A DNA stretch of 34,740 nt from Actinomycetes bacterium (GTDB taxonomy: Bacteria > Actinomycetota > Actinomycetes > Mycobacteriales > Micromonosporaceae). Below the pieces are notes generated by a model, which was not told the DNA's origin, did no database searches, and saw only the letters and a program-made list of their open reading frames with translations. Of this stretch, positions 16,029 to 24,186 are shown one piece after another; positions within the stretch are counted from its first letter, which is position 1, and every line of letters begins with the position of its first letter. A program made the translations under genes and the position numbers. The stretch covers positions 1 through 34,740 of the forward strand of contig JAJYSW010000004.1 of assembly GCA_021793335.1 (NCBI GenBank). Direction: 5' to 3'.

Positions 16029-16999
16029 TCTCGCTCCTCCGCGAGGCTTTGGAGGCACGCGATGGTCTCCTTGACCAGTTCGGGCGGTTCGAGGACGAGG
16101 ACGTCGGCGCCGAATGAGGCGAGCCAGGAGGCGGTGTAGGGGGCGTCGGTATAGGAGAAGCGGACCTCGTCGCCGTCGGGCCGCCGGGGACCGATCTGAT
16201 CGGCGCGGCGGCGCACGCCCCAGGCCGCGCGCGGGCGCACCAGGACCCTGGCCCGGGACGGGGGCTGGCGGTCCTCGGTCTCGGAGACGAAGGCGAGCAC
16301 GTCGACGTCGTCTGGAATCGCGTAGGCGTCCTCGGGGCCGTGGAGGCGCACCCGGCTGGTGATGCGGGTGAGTCTGAAGCACCGCTGCGCGCCTCGGTCG
16401 AGGTCGTAGCCGGCGACGTACCAGCGGCCACGCCAGGCGGCGCAGCCCCACGGTTGGAGGCGCCGGTGCTGCGCGGCCTCATCACGGGCCCCCAGGTAGT
16501 CGAAGGCGACCGCGCGGCGGGAGGCGATGGACTCCAGCAGCGGTGCGAGCGCGGCCTCGGCCCCGGGCAGGGCCTTGACCGGGAAGACGGCGGCGTGCGA
16601 CTCGACGTCGATGCCGGCGGCGCGGAGTTTGCGCAGCGCCTGCGCGGTGCCCGATTGCAGCTCGGGCTGTTGCCAGAGCCGGGCGGCGGCGGCCACGACG
16701 GCGGCTTCGGCGTCGGTGAACGCTATCTGGGGCAGTTCGAAGTCGGAGCGGGCGATCCGGTAGCCGGGCTCGGTCTCGTAGTAGGGGTCGACGCCGGACT
16801 GGAGCGGGACGCCGATGCGGCGCAGTTCGGCCTTGTCGCGCTCGAACTTGCGTTGAAACGCCTCGTGGGCACGCTTGTCATCGGGGTCGTGCTCATAGCC
16901 GGGCACGGTCCTGGCGATCTTGCTCGCCGTCTGGAAGCGCCGCGACGACAGCAGGCACAACACCAGGTTCACCAACCGTTCAGTGCGATCGTTCGACAC
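16025..16999 (-). CDS. pafB: PafB, WYL-domain transcriptional activator subunit
   Basis: This 324-residue protein starts with the winged-helix segment RTERLVNLVLCLLSSRRFQT and KIARTVPGY. The WYL domain lies at about residues 150-215 (RRLQPWGCAAWRGRWYVAGY and FRLTRI), followed by the WCX region. It is the partner of PafC. The GTG start at 16999 is preceded by TAACCT (17011-17006) ending 6 nt away, so the message is probably leaderless. It faces the DUF3866 gene across a 114-bp divergent promoter region. Confidence 0.94.
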   Translation of the reverse strand: MSNDRTERLVNLVLCLLSSRRFQTASKIARTVPGYEHDPDDKRAHEAFQRKFERDKAELRRIGVPLQSGVDPYYETEPGYRIARSDFELPQIAFTDAEAAVVAAAARLWQQPELQSGTAQALRKLRAAGIDVESHAAVFPVKALPGAEAALAPLLESIASRRAVAFDYLGARDEAAQHRRLQPWGCAAWRGRWYVAGYDLDRGAQRCFRLTRITSRVRLHGPEDAYAIPDDVDVLAFVSETEDRQPPSRARVLVRPRAAWGVRRRADQIGPRRPDGDEVRFSYTDAPYTASWLASFGADVLVLEPPELVKETIACLQSLAEERE

Positions 17000-17005
17000 C
17001 CGCCC

Positions 17006-17011
17006 AGGTTA
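17006..17011 (-). promoter_or_regulatory. -10 element of leaderless pafBC promoter
   Basis: TAACCT ends 6 nt before the pafB GTG. No convincing -35 is visible. Confidence 0.55.
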
Positions 17012-17101
17012 TGCCCTCGGTGCGCAGAGCGCGAGCCCGGCCACCGCCCCGACTGCGCCGGTGCGCGGGGCCACGAACCCGGCCCGGCTGCGCCCCTTTG
17101 A

Positions 17102-17107
17102 TAGTGT
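17102..17107 (+). promoter_or_regulatory. -10 element of leaderless DUF3866 promoter
   Basis: TAGTGT ends 6 nt before the GTG at 17114. It is divergent from the pafB promoter, with 90 bp between the two -10 elements. Confidence 0.55.
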
Positions 17108-17113
17108 CCGGTC

Positions 17114-18223
17114 GTGATCAGATGGCGTTACGGCACCGTCCGCGCGATTCGCGGCGGCTGGAAGGGCTGCACCGAGCTCGAAGTCGACGTCGAGGCCCGT
17201 GAGGGCGAGGCCGCGTTCTCGTGCCGGGGCCTGGCCTACGACGCGCTCGTCGGCGTCCCCGTCGAGGGCGACCGGGTCCTGCTCAACTGCAACGCCATCG
17301 CCAAAGGGCTGGGGACCGGAGGGTACGCCCTGGTCGTGGCCGTGCCGGAGCGGCTGCCGGCCGATGTCGAGGAGCCGGGGCACATCGTCAAGGCCCGTTA
17401 TACCCCGATGCAGACGATGCACCTGGCCGTCGACGAGGACGATTCGCCGTACCGGGCCGCGGTCGAGGCGTGCCGGAGTCTGGAGCGGATGCCGGTGGTG
17501 GTCGCGGACCTGCATTCGGCGCTCGCGCCGATTCTGGCGGGGATCGACGCCACCGCTCCGGGGACGCGAGTCGCGTACGTCATGACCGACGGCGGGGCGC
17601 TCCCGGCCTGGTTCTCACAGCAGCTCGACCGGCTCTCGGACCGGTTGTGCACCGTCGTCACCGCCGGGCAGTGCTTCGGCGGGGACCTGGAGGCCACGAA
17701 CGTGCACAATGCGCTCATCGCCGCGAAGGTGGTCGGCGGCGCCGACATCGCGATCGTCGCGCAGGGACCGGGGAACCTCGGGACGGGCACCGTATGGGGG
17801 TTCTCGGGCACCGCCGCCGGAGAGGCGGTCAACGCCGCGGCGGTCCTGGGCGGGCGGCCGGTCGCGAGCCTGCGGATTTCCGAAGGCGACGCGAGGGAAC
17901 GGCACCGGGGGATCTCACATCATTCGATGACGGCCTACGGGAAAGTCGCTTTGGCCGGGGCCGACGTGCCGGTGCCCGACGAGCTGCCGGCGGCGCTGGA
18001 GGGCAAGATCAGGGCGCAGCTGGCCGAACTGCCCGAGCGGCACCGGCGGGTGACGGTGGCGACCTCGGGTCTGATCGAGGCGATGGAGGCCCTGCCGGTG
18101 CGACTGTCGACGATGGGCCGGGGGCTGGACCGGGACCGGGTCTACTTCATGGCCGAGGCCGTCGCCGGCCGCCACGCCGCGCTCCTGGCCGAGCGCGGGG
18201 ACCGCGCGGCCGATCAGGGTTAG
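17114..18223 (+). CDS. DUF3866 family protein
   Basis: This 369-residue soluble protein matches the DUF3866 family found in actinobacteria and firmicutes; its function is unknown. The N-terminal about 70 residues look like a small beta domain ending VEGDRVLLNCNAIAKGLGTG. The rest is alternating alpha/beta with Gly-rich turns (AYVMTDGGALP, AIVAQGPGNLGTGT, RHRGISHHSMTAYGK). His-rich HRGISHHS and the GPGNLGTG loop look like catalytic or ligand-binding sites, but this is inference. The start follows a leaderless-type promoter divergent from pafB. Its 3' end overlaps the convergent small gene at 18220 by 4 nt. Confidence 0.88.
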   Translation: MIRWRYGTVRAIRGGWKGCTELEVDVEAREGEAAFSCRGLAYDALVGVPVEGDRVLLNCNAIAKGLGTGGYALVVAVPERLPADVEEPGHIVKARYTPMQTMHLAVDEDDSPYRAAVEACRSLERMPVVVADLHSALAPILAGIDATAPGTRVAYVMTDGGALPAWFSQQLDRLSDRLCTVVTAGQCFGGDLEATNVHNALIAAKVVGGADIAIVAQGPGNLGTGTVWGFSGTAAGEAVNAAAVLGGRPVASLRISEGDARERHRGISHHSMTAYGKVALAGADVPVPDELPAALEGKIRAQLAELPERHRRVTVATSGLIEAMEALPVRLSTMGRGLDRDRVYFMAEAVAGRHAALLAERGDRAADQG

Positions 18224-18456
18224 AGCGCGAACAGGACGAGGAGCCACACGGCGATGACGGCCGCCAGTGCGAGCGTCAGCGCCCAGGTGGGGACGGTGTA
18301 TTCCCCGCGTCGGTTGCGGGCGATCTCCTCGCGGATCTTCGAGGTCCTGCGGCGGTGGGCCTCGACCGGGTCGAATGATCCGAGGCGGCCTCGCCCCGGT
18401 CTTCGCCCCGATGCCGGCCCGGGGTCACCGGGCCCCGGGGAATCCCGTTGACGCAA
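18220..18456 (-). CDS. Small C-terminally membrane-anchored protein, unknown
   Basis: This 78-residue frame has a Pro/Gly/Arg-rich N-terminus, a basic helix (RRRTSKIREEIARNRRGE) and one hydrophobic segment at the extreme C-terminus (about residues 57-77), like a tail-anchored protein. The TTG at 18456 is the only usual start codon in frame and has GAGGG 5 nt upstream, overlapping the pafA stop; it begins 7 nt after pafA, so the two are probably co-transcribed. A GC-rich hairpin (18416-18422/18428-18434) lies within its first codons and might instead terminate pafA, which lowers confidence. No function is recognised. Confidence 0.6.
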   Translation of the reverse strand: MRQRDSPGPGDPGPASGRRPGRGRLGSFDPVEAHRRRTSKIREEIARNRRGEYTVPTWALTLALAAVIAVWLLVLFAL

Positions 18457-18463
18457 AAGGCCC

Positions 18464-19822
18464 TCACATACTGGCGATGAGCTTGTCGACTCGCTCGTCG
18501 CGGGACCGGAACGGGTCCTTGCACAGCACCGTGCGCTGCGCTTGATCGTTGAGCTTCAAGTGGACCCAGTCGACCGTGAAGTCGCGGCGGCGTTCCTGGG
18601 CCTTGCGGATGAACTCGCCTCGCAGGCGGGCCCGAGTGGTCTGCGGCGGGACCTCTTTGGCCTCGAATACTTCGATGTCGTTGGTGAGGCGCTCGGCCTC
18701 GCCGCGGGCCTCCATCAGATGGTGCAGACCGCGGCCGCGGCGGATGTCGTGGTACGCCAGGTCGAGCTGCGCGACGCGCGGGCTGGACAGGGCCAGGCCG
18801 CGCTTCTCACGGTAGCGTTCGATGAGTTTGAGTTTGGCGACCCAGTCGATCTCGCGCGATACCGAGTCGAGATCGCCGCTCTCGACGGCCTGGAGGACCC
18901 GGCCCCACAGCTCGATGACGCGCTTGGTGATCGCATCGGCGCCACGCTGGTCGACGAAGTCGATCGCCTTCTCAAGGTACTCGCGCTGGATGTCCAGGGC
19001 CGATGCCTCACGGCCCGACGCCAGGCGCACCAGGCGCTTACCGGTGGTGTCATGGCTGATCTCGCGGATGGCCCGGATCGGGTTCTCCAAGGTCAGGTCC
19101 CGCATCGTCACGCCGGTCTCGATCATCCGCAGCACGAGGTCGGCCGTGCCGAGCTTGAGCATCGTGGTGATCTCGTTCATGTTGGAGTCGCCGACGATGA
19201 CGTGGAGGCGGCGGTAGCGCTCGGCGTCGGCGTGCGGCTCATCGCGGGTGTTGATGATGGGCCGGGAGCGCGTGGTGGCCGAGGAGACGCCTTCCCAGAT
19301 GTGCTCGGCGCGCTGAGAAAGGCAGTAGCGCGCGCCCCTGGGCGTCTGGAGGACCTTCCCGGCCCCGCAGATGAGCTGCCGCGTCACCAGGAACGGGATG
19401 AGGACCTCGGCGAGGCGCCCGAATTCGCCGTGGCGGCTGACCAGGTAGTTCTCGTGGCAGCCGTAAGAGTTTCCGGCGGAGTCGGTGTTGTTCTTGAACA
19501 GGTATATGTCGCCGGCGATGCCTTCGTCGTGGAGGCGCTTCTCAGCGTCGATCATGAGACCTTCGAGGATGCGCTCCCCCGCACGGTCGTGTTTGACCAG
19601 GTCTTCGACCGAGTCGCACTCGGCGGTGGCGTACTCGGGGTGGGATCCCACGTCCAGGTACAGGCGGGCGCCGTTGCGGAGGAACACGTTCGAAGAGCGT
19701 CCCCAGCTGACCACGCGCCTGAAGAGATAGCGGGCCACCTCGTCCGGGGAGAGACGGCGCTGTCCCCTGAAGGTGCAAGTGACCCCGTATTCGGTCTCTA
19801 GTCCGAAAATGCGCCTGTCCAT
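18464..19822 (-). CDS. pafA: Pup--protein ligase PafA
   Basis: This 452-residue protein, the same length as mycobacterial PafA, is a glutamine-synthetase-fold ligase that uses ATP to join the C-terminal Glu of Pup to substrate lysines. Glu9 in FGLETEYG binds magnesium-ATP, and Asp57 in LYLDVGSHPEYAT is the catalytic base. KNNTDSAGNSYGCHENYL, TRSRPIINTRDEPHAD and RRLHVIVGDSNM are conserved with Dop. It lacks the Dop-specific loop. TAGGGT ends 6 nt before the ATG, so the message is probably leaderless and independent of prcBA, from which it is separated by a terminator and 440 bp. Confidence 0.97.
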   Translation of the reverse strand: MDRRIFGLETEYGVTCTFRGQRRLSPDEVARYLFRRVVSWGRSSNVFLRNGARLYLDVGSHPEYATAECDSVEDLVKHDRAGERILEGLMIDAEKRLHDEGIAGDIYLFKNNTDSAGNSYGCHENYLVSRHGEFGRLAEVLIPFLVTRQLICGAGKVLQTPRGARYCLSQRAEHIWEGVSSATTRSRPIINTRDEPHADAERYRRLHVIVGDSNMNEITTMLKLGTADLVLRMIETGVTMRDLTLENPIRAIREISHDTTGKRLVRLASGREASALDIQREYLEKAIDFVDQRGADAITKRVIELWGRVLQAVESGDLDSVSREIDWVAKLKLIERYREKRGLALSSPRVAQLDLAYHDIRRGRGLHHLMEARGEAERLTNDIEVFEAKEVPPQTTRARLRGEFIRKAQERRRDFTVDWVHLKLNDQAQRTVLCKDPFRSRDERVDKLIASM

Positions 19823-19828
19823 GTCGAA

Positions 19829-19834
19829 ACCCTA
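19829..19834 (-). promoter_or_regulatory. -10 element of leaderless pafA promoter
   Basis: TAGGGT ends 6 nt before the pafA ATG. No strong -35 is visible upstream. Confidence 0.6.
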
Positions 19835-20264
19835 CCCCGATTCGCCTGATGAGAACACCCCTCGCGGTCAAACGATTCCAGACCGCGACGGGCATTGTGG
19901 AAATATTCGGTGGCGGCGTACGGCGACGCGCGTGCCGCGGCTCGACCGGGCGCGGTGTTCGCGGGCCGTCACACGGCCCGCCGCGACGCCTGCCGATCCC
20001 CGTCCGGCGCCGCGGCGGCGCGTGCGGGAACATGCGCGACACCCGGCGACGGCCGTCCATTCAGGTGGGACTGATCCGCGTCCTGCCGGGATCGGCCCGT
20101 CGCTCCGGAGAACGGAGGCCGTGCCGTCCCGGCTCCCATGGCGGCCGCCGCCGGCACCCTCAGTGGTTCCCCGACGCCGGGCCGGGAAACCCGGTCCGGC
20201 GGCGGAGTCCGTCATTCTCGGCCTCGGCGCCACCGGAAGTTCACCTCCGGCACGCCGCGACCGG
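19835..20264. other. Gene-free interval between pafA and prcA
   Basis: About 430 bp without a recognisable gene. It holds the upstream part of the pafA promoter, a hairpin at 19961-19981 (8-bp stem GCGGGCCG/CGGCCCGC) and the terminator at 20176-20200. Short plus-strand frames here look like noncoding GC-rich sequence. Confidence 0.6.
20176..20200 (-). terminator. Hairpin terminator after prcA
   Basis: An 11-bp stem with one G-U pair (20176-20186 with 20190-20200) closes the loop AAA. It lies 65 bp past the prcA stop, where the pup-prcBA message would end. Confidence 0.65.
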
Positions 20265-21014
20265 TCAGGAGGATTCGTCGGCTTCGGGGGCCGCCTCATC
20301 GGATTCGTCGGTCGGGGCGGCACTCGCCATGAGCGCCTCCAATGCGGCGCCCTTGATGCGGCGGAACGCCCGCCCGGGACGGGCCCGTTCGAGCATCGCC
20401 ACCTCCAGGACGTCGGTGGTCAGCTCGCGTTGCGAACCGTTGCCGCCGCCGCTGGAGAGCGCCCGCAGCGCCAACGCGAAGGCCTCGGACACGGACGATT
20501 CGAAGTCATGGCCCTCCCGGAGGATCTCGACCAGCTGCTCGGCCTGGCCGCCCATGGCCAGATACCCCGGCTCGTCGTTGATCGAGCCGTCGAAGGTGAG
20601 CCGGTAGAGCTCATCGCCCTGGGCGTCGGCGCCGACGCCGGCGACACAGATCTCGACCTCGAACGGCTTGGTCTGCTCGGAGAAGATCGCCCCGAGCGTC
20701 TGGGCGTAGGCCTTGGCGAGACTGGCGGCGTTGACGTCGCGCCGGTCATAGGAGTAGCCGCGCAGGTCGGCCATGCGGACCCCGGCCGTCCGCAGGTTCT
20801 CGAATTCGTTGTAGCGGCCGACGGCGGCGAAGCCGATGCGGTCGTAGAGCTCGTAGAGCTTGTGAAGCGCCGAAGAGACGTTCTCGGCGACCAGGAGGAC
20901 CCCGTCGGCGCACGAGAGCGCGACGACGTTGCGGCCCCGGGAGATGTTCTTGCGGGCGTACTCGGCCCGGTCCCGCATGATCTGTTCGGGGCTGGTGTAG
21001 AACTGCATGCCCAT
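20265..21014 (-). CDS. prcA: 20S proteasome alpha subunit PrcA
   Basis: This 249-residue alpha subunit forms the outer rings of the 20S core and gates substrate entry. It begins MGMQFYTSPEQIMRDRAEYA, the gate-forming N-terminus, then has GFAAVGRYNEFENLR, RGYSYDRRDV, FSEQTKPFEVE and GSINDEP as in mycobacterial PrcA. There is no processed N-terminal Thr, as expected of an alpha subunit. The tail is acidic. The start lies 15 nt after the prcB stop, with GAGAGGA in the gap. Its acidic tail and N-terminus face the Mpa ATPase ring. Confidence 0.97.
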   Translation of the reverse strand: MGMQFYTSPEQIMRDRAEYARKNISRGRNVVALSCADGVLLVAENVSSALHKLYELYDRIGFAAVGRYNEFENLRTAGVRMADLRGYSYDRRDVNAASLAKAYAQTLGAIFSEQTKPFEVEICVAGVGADAQGDELYRLTFDGSINDEPGYLAMGGQAEQLVEILREGHDFESSVSEAFALALRALSSGGGNGSQRELTTDVLEVAMLERARPGRAFRRIKGAALEALMASAAPTDESDEAAPEADESS

Positions 21015-21029
21015 GTCCGTGATCCTCTC

Positions 21030-21866
21030 TTAGCCGTAGGGGTTCTCGGTGCGGGCGGCGATGACCTCGCGGGCCGTGTCGGCGACCACGGCCTCGTCCA
21101 CGCGCGCGGTGCCGTCGGCCGTCGCCGTCATGACCACCGGGTAGAGATCGCGGGTGGGGTCGGGACCGCCGGTGGCGGAGTCGTCGTCCGCGGCGTCGTA
21201 GAGCGATTCGACGGCGAGTCTGACGGCCTCGTCGGAGGAGAGTCCGCGCCGGAAGCGTTTCTTCAGAGCGTTCTTGGCGAAGATCGAACCGGAGCCGATC
21301 GAGTCGAAGTCACGCTCCTCGTAGATGCCTCCGACGACATCGAAGCTGTAGATCTTGCCGGCACGGGACGAGTCGGCGACGTCCTCATCGTATCCGGCGA
21401 GCAGGGGAACCACGGCGAGGCCTTGGAGCGCGATGCCGAGGTTGCCGCGGAGCATCGTGGCGAGCCGGTTGGCCTTGCCGTTCAATGTCAGCGATTCGCC
21501 CTCGATCTTCTCGTAGTGTTCGAGTTCGACCTGGTAGAGCTTGACCAGTTCGAGGCCGATCCCCGCCGTCCCGGCGATGCCGACCAGTGAGTGGCCGTCG
21601 GCGGGGAAGACCTTCTCGATGTCGCGGCTGGAGATATAATTGCCCATTGTGGCCCGACGGTCGCCGGCCATCACGACGCCCTCGGCGGTCTTCATGGCCA
21701 CGATCGTGGTGGCGTGTGCGCTGATCTGGGCGTAGTCCCCGGGGGGCAGTGGCCGCCTTCCCGGCAGCAGATTCGGAGCGGCCTGCATCAGGAACTCCGA
21801 GAACGAGGAGGTTCCGGCCGTCATATACGCGTTCGGTAGCTTGCCTGGGAATCCTTCACCTGTCAC
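21030..21866 (-). CDS. prcB: 20S proteasome beta subunit PrcB
   Basis: This 278-residue precursor is the proteolytic subunit. The propeptide is about 52 residues; autocleavage within HATTIVAMK would expose Thr53 as the nucleophile. Asp69 (GDRRATMGN) and Lys85 correspond to the catalytic Asp17 and Lys33 of mature beta subunits. VGIAGTAGIGLELVKLYQVE and GSGSIFAKNALKKRF follow the family pattern. The GTG start has AGGGAGG 7 nt upstream, a strong Shine-Dalgarno sequence. It is separated from pup by 181 nt containing a large inverted repeat. Confidence 0.97.
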   Translation of the reverse strand: MTGEGFPGKLPNAYMTAGTSSFSEFLMQAAPNLLPGRRPLPPGDYAQISAHATTIVAMKTAEGVVMAGDRRATMGNYISSRDIEKVFPADGHSLVGIAGTAGIGLELVKLYQVELEHYEKIEGESLTLNGKANRLATMLRGNLGIALQGLAVVPLLAGYDEDVADSSRAGKIYSFDVVGGIYEERDFDSIGSGSIFAKNALKKRFRRGLSSDEAVRLAVESLYDAADDDSATGGPDPTRDLYPVVMTATADGTARVDEAVVADTAREVIAARTENPYG

Positions 21867-21951
21867 GACTTGACCTCCCTATTTCCATTTCAACAGCGCG
21901 GCCCGCGCTACAGGGCCTCATCTGATGCCAGGGCCGTCCATGGCATCGAGC

Positions 21952-22019
21952 ACCCGGTGTGCCGCACCGGGTCACAAGACGCGTGGGCGCCTTCGATCAG
22001 CCTGTGCGGCACACCGGGT
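21952..22019 (-). repeat. 15-bp inverted repeat between pup and prcB
   Basis: The arms at 21952-21966 and 22005-22019 are perfectly complementary over 15 bp and are separated by 38 nt. The inner arm can also form a local 6-bp hairpin with 21967-21972 (ACCCGG/CCGGGT), so two folds compete. On the minus strand this lies 28 nt after the pup stop and 85 nt before prcB. It could slow or process the transcript and so set the ratio of Pup to core subunits. Confidence 0.7.
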
Positions 22020-22047
22020 AACTCTATGTCCATTGGCAGGGGGCCTG

Positions 22048-22263
22048 TTACTGGCCGCCCTTTTGCACGAACGAGCGGACGAATTCCTCGGAGTTGGTCT
22101 CCAGGACGTCGTCGATCTCGTCGAGCAGGTCGTCTACTTCCTCGGTGACTTCTTCGTGACGTTCGGCAATCTCGGGGTCGACAGCGGCCTCGGTGGCCTC
22201 GGCATCGGCGTCCTGCCGTGACCGCTGTGACTGCGACTGCCCGCCAGAGTCCTTCGCTGCCAT
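22048..22263 (-). CDS. pup: Prokaryotic ubiquitin-like protein Pup
   Basis: This 71-residue protein is Pup. It is charged and disordered at the N-terminus (SQSQRSRQDADAEA), has the helix that binds the Mpa coiled coil (EEVDDLLDEIDDVLETN) and ends FVQKGGQ. The C-terminal Gln must be deamidated to Glu by Dop before PafA can attach it to lysines. The single C-terminal-region Lys, Lys68, is conserved in position with other Pups. AAGGG lies upstream of the ATG, and a possible promoter TGGCAC-N18-TACGGT precedes it at about 22300-22330. Confidence 0.98.
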   Translation of the reverse strand: MAAKDSGGQSQSQRSRQDADAEATEAAVDPEIAERHEEVTEEVDDLLDEIDDVLETNSEEFVRSFVQKGGQ

Positions 22264-22539
22264 CGCTTTTCCCTTCTACCTTCGACCGACGGTGCATAAA
22301 CCGTACCGCGAAGGTACGACATCGTGCCAGATACGACGCTGTACGGCCTCGTAATATTCCGCTTCCGGCGCCCTCGCCACAGGGCCGCCCCCGAACACTC
22401 GGTGAAATCACCGGATCACCGACCGTCAGGCACGGCAAGGCGAACGGACACACCATGCGCTCTTTCGACCACGATGTGCAGCCACTGCGGCGCACAGCGC
22501 TACGCCGGTGGCGAACAGACGCCGCCCCAAACGCGCGAC

Positions 22540-24045
22540 TCACTCCGCGGTGATGATGTCGAGCAGGTCCTTGGCGGCCTCGCACCGGTCGAACAGCTCC
22601 CCCACATGCGCCTTGGTGCCCCGCTCGGGCTCCATCATAGGGACCCGGACCAGCGAGTCCGACCCGACGTCGAAAATGACCGAGTCCCACGACGCCGCAA
22701 CGACCTCGGTGGGGTACCGCTCCAGGCACCGGCCCCGGAAGAACGCCCGGGTGTCCGCCGGCGGCTCCACCATGGCCTCCGTGACCTCGGCGTCGGTCAG
22801 CAGTCGCCGCATACTCCCCCGCGACAGCAGCCGGTGGTACAAGCCCTTCTCGGGCCGCACGTCGTGGTACTGGAGATCGATCGCCTGAAGCTTCGCCGAG
22901 TCCCAGCCGAGGTCCTCGCGGTCCCGGTACCGTTCCAGCAGCGCGAGCTTCGCCGGCCAGTCGAGCATGTCGTCGAGTTCGGACGGGTCGCGAGCCAAGG
23001 CGTCGAGCACGAACGCCCACTGATCGAGGATCTCGCGCGTATCGGGGTCGCAGTCGCTCCCGCAGTAGTCCTCGGCCTGCTCCAGGAGCAACTGCTGCAT
23101 CTCGACGGCGGTCATCCGCTTGCCGCTTCGCAGCTCGATCTTGTGCCTCAGGGTCGGGTCGTGGCTGACCGCACGCAGTTCGGCCACCGGCTCGCTGATG
23201 GCCAGCGAGCCGTCGAAGGCCCCCGCCTCGATCATCGACAGCACGATCGAAGCCGTCCCGACCTTGAGGAACGTCGCGTACTCGGCGAGGTTCGCATCGC
23301 CGATGATGACGTGGAGGCGGCGATAGCGCTCGGCGTCGGCGTGCGGCTCATCGCGGGTGTTGATGATCGGACGCTTCAAGGTGGTCTCCAGGCCCACTTC
23401 GACCTCGAAGAAGTCGGCGCGCTGCGAGATCTGGAAGCCCGGCTCGGAAGCGTCCTGTCCGATGCCGACGCGTCCGGCGCCGCAGAAGACCTGCCGGGTG
23501 ACCAGGAAGGGGGTGAAATGGGCGACGATGTCGGCGAACGGCGTCTGACGCGACATCAGATAATTCTCGTGCGCGCCATACGAGGCGCCCTTGTTGTCGG
23601 TGTTGTTCTTGTACAGGTTGATCGGCCCGATGCCCGGCATGTGGGCGGCCCGGCGGGCCGCCTCGGCCATGGTCATCTCACCGGCCTTGTCGAACAGGAC
23701 CACCTCACGCGGGTTGGTCACCTCGGGCGTGGAGTACTCGGGATGCGCGTGGTCGACGTACAGCCGCGCACCGTTGGTGAGGATGGCATTGGCCAGGCCG
23801 GTGTCCTCGTCGATCAAGTGCTCGGCCGGGTCGTACAACGCCCCGGTATAGGTGAATCCGCGCGCGTCGCGCAGAGGAGTCTCCTCCTCGTAGTCCCATC
23901 GCGCGCGCCCGCCCTTCGACAGCTCCGGGCGGGAGGCATAGGCGTTGACGATCTGGGAGGAGGCCACCATAGGGTTGGCTCCCGGCTGGCCGGGCACGCT
24001 GATCCCGTATTCGATCTCAGTGCCCATAATGCGACGTACGGTCAT
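22540..24045 (-). CDS. dop: Dop, Pup deamidase/depupylase
   Basis: This 501-residue homologue of PafA deamidates the Pup C-terminal Gln and also removes Pup from substrates. The start MTVRRIMGTEIEYG carries the ATP-binding acidic residues; Asp98 in LYVDHAHPEYS is the catalytic nucleophile. The Dop-specific loop, around residues 40-80 with RARWDYEEETPLRDARGF, distinguishes it from PafA. SRQTPFADIVAHFTPFLVTR and NTRDEPHADAERYRRLHVI are shared. The ATG at 24045 follows TACGCT by 7 nt and lacks a Shine-Dalgarno sequence, so the mRNA is probably leaderless. An upstream frame to 24099 is not supported. It is followed by pup 276 nt downstream. Confidence 0.97.
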   Translation of the reverse strand: MTVRRIMGTEIEYGISVPGQPGANPMVASSQIVNAYASRPELSKGGRARWDYEEETPLRDARGFTYTGALYDPAEHLIDEDTGLANAILTNGARLYVDHAHPEYSTPEVTNPREVVLFDKAGEMTMAEAARRAAHMPGIGPINLYKNNTDNKGASYGAHENYLMSRQTPFADIVAHFTPFLVTRQVFCGAGRVGIGQDASEPGFQISQRADFFEVEVGLETTLKRPIINTRDEPHADAERYRRLHVIIGDANLAEYATFLKVGTASIVLSMIEAGAFDGSLAISEPVAELRAVSHDPTLRHKIELRSGKRMTAVEMQQLLLEQAEDYCGSDCDPDTREILDQWAFVLDALARDPSELDDMLDWPAKLALLERYRDREDLGWDSAKLQAIDLQYHDVRPEKGLYHRLLSRGSMRRLLTDAEVTEAMVEPPADTRAFFRGRCLERYPTEVVAASWDSVIFDVGSDSLVRVPMMEPERGTKAHVGELFDRCEAAKDLLDIITAE

Positions 24046-24052
24046 GCCATCG

Positions 24053-24058
24053 AGCGTA
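24053..24058 (-). promoter_or_regulatory. -10 element of leaderless dop promoter
   Basis: TACGCT ends 7 nt before the dop ATG. The divergent phosphatase gene has an identical hexamer at the same distance. Confidence 0.55.
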
Positions 24059-24173
24059 GTCGGTTCTTCCCTGCATCCGCCTCTTCCGGCGGCTTCCAAT
24101 CGAATTTATACCGCCTGGACGGCCTCGGAACTGCGGTATTCCAGTTCTGGCCTTCCGATCCTCCTCCGCCGCA

Positions 24174-24179
24174 TACGCT
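24174..24179 (+). promoter_or_regulatory. -10 element of leaderless phosphatase promoter
   Basis: TACGCT ends 7 nt before the ATG at 24187, mirroring the dop promoter 115 bp away on the other strand. Confidence 0.55.
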
Positions 24180-24186
24180 CAGCTCG

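Noticed and set aside
22324..24186. An open frame of over 600 codons upstream of and in frame with the phosphatase
   Set aside because: It runs antisense to dop and pup and has no domain; long antisense frames are usual in GC-rich DNA. The gene starts at 24187.
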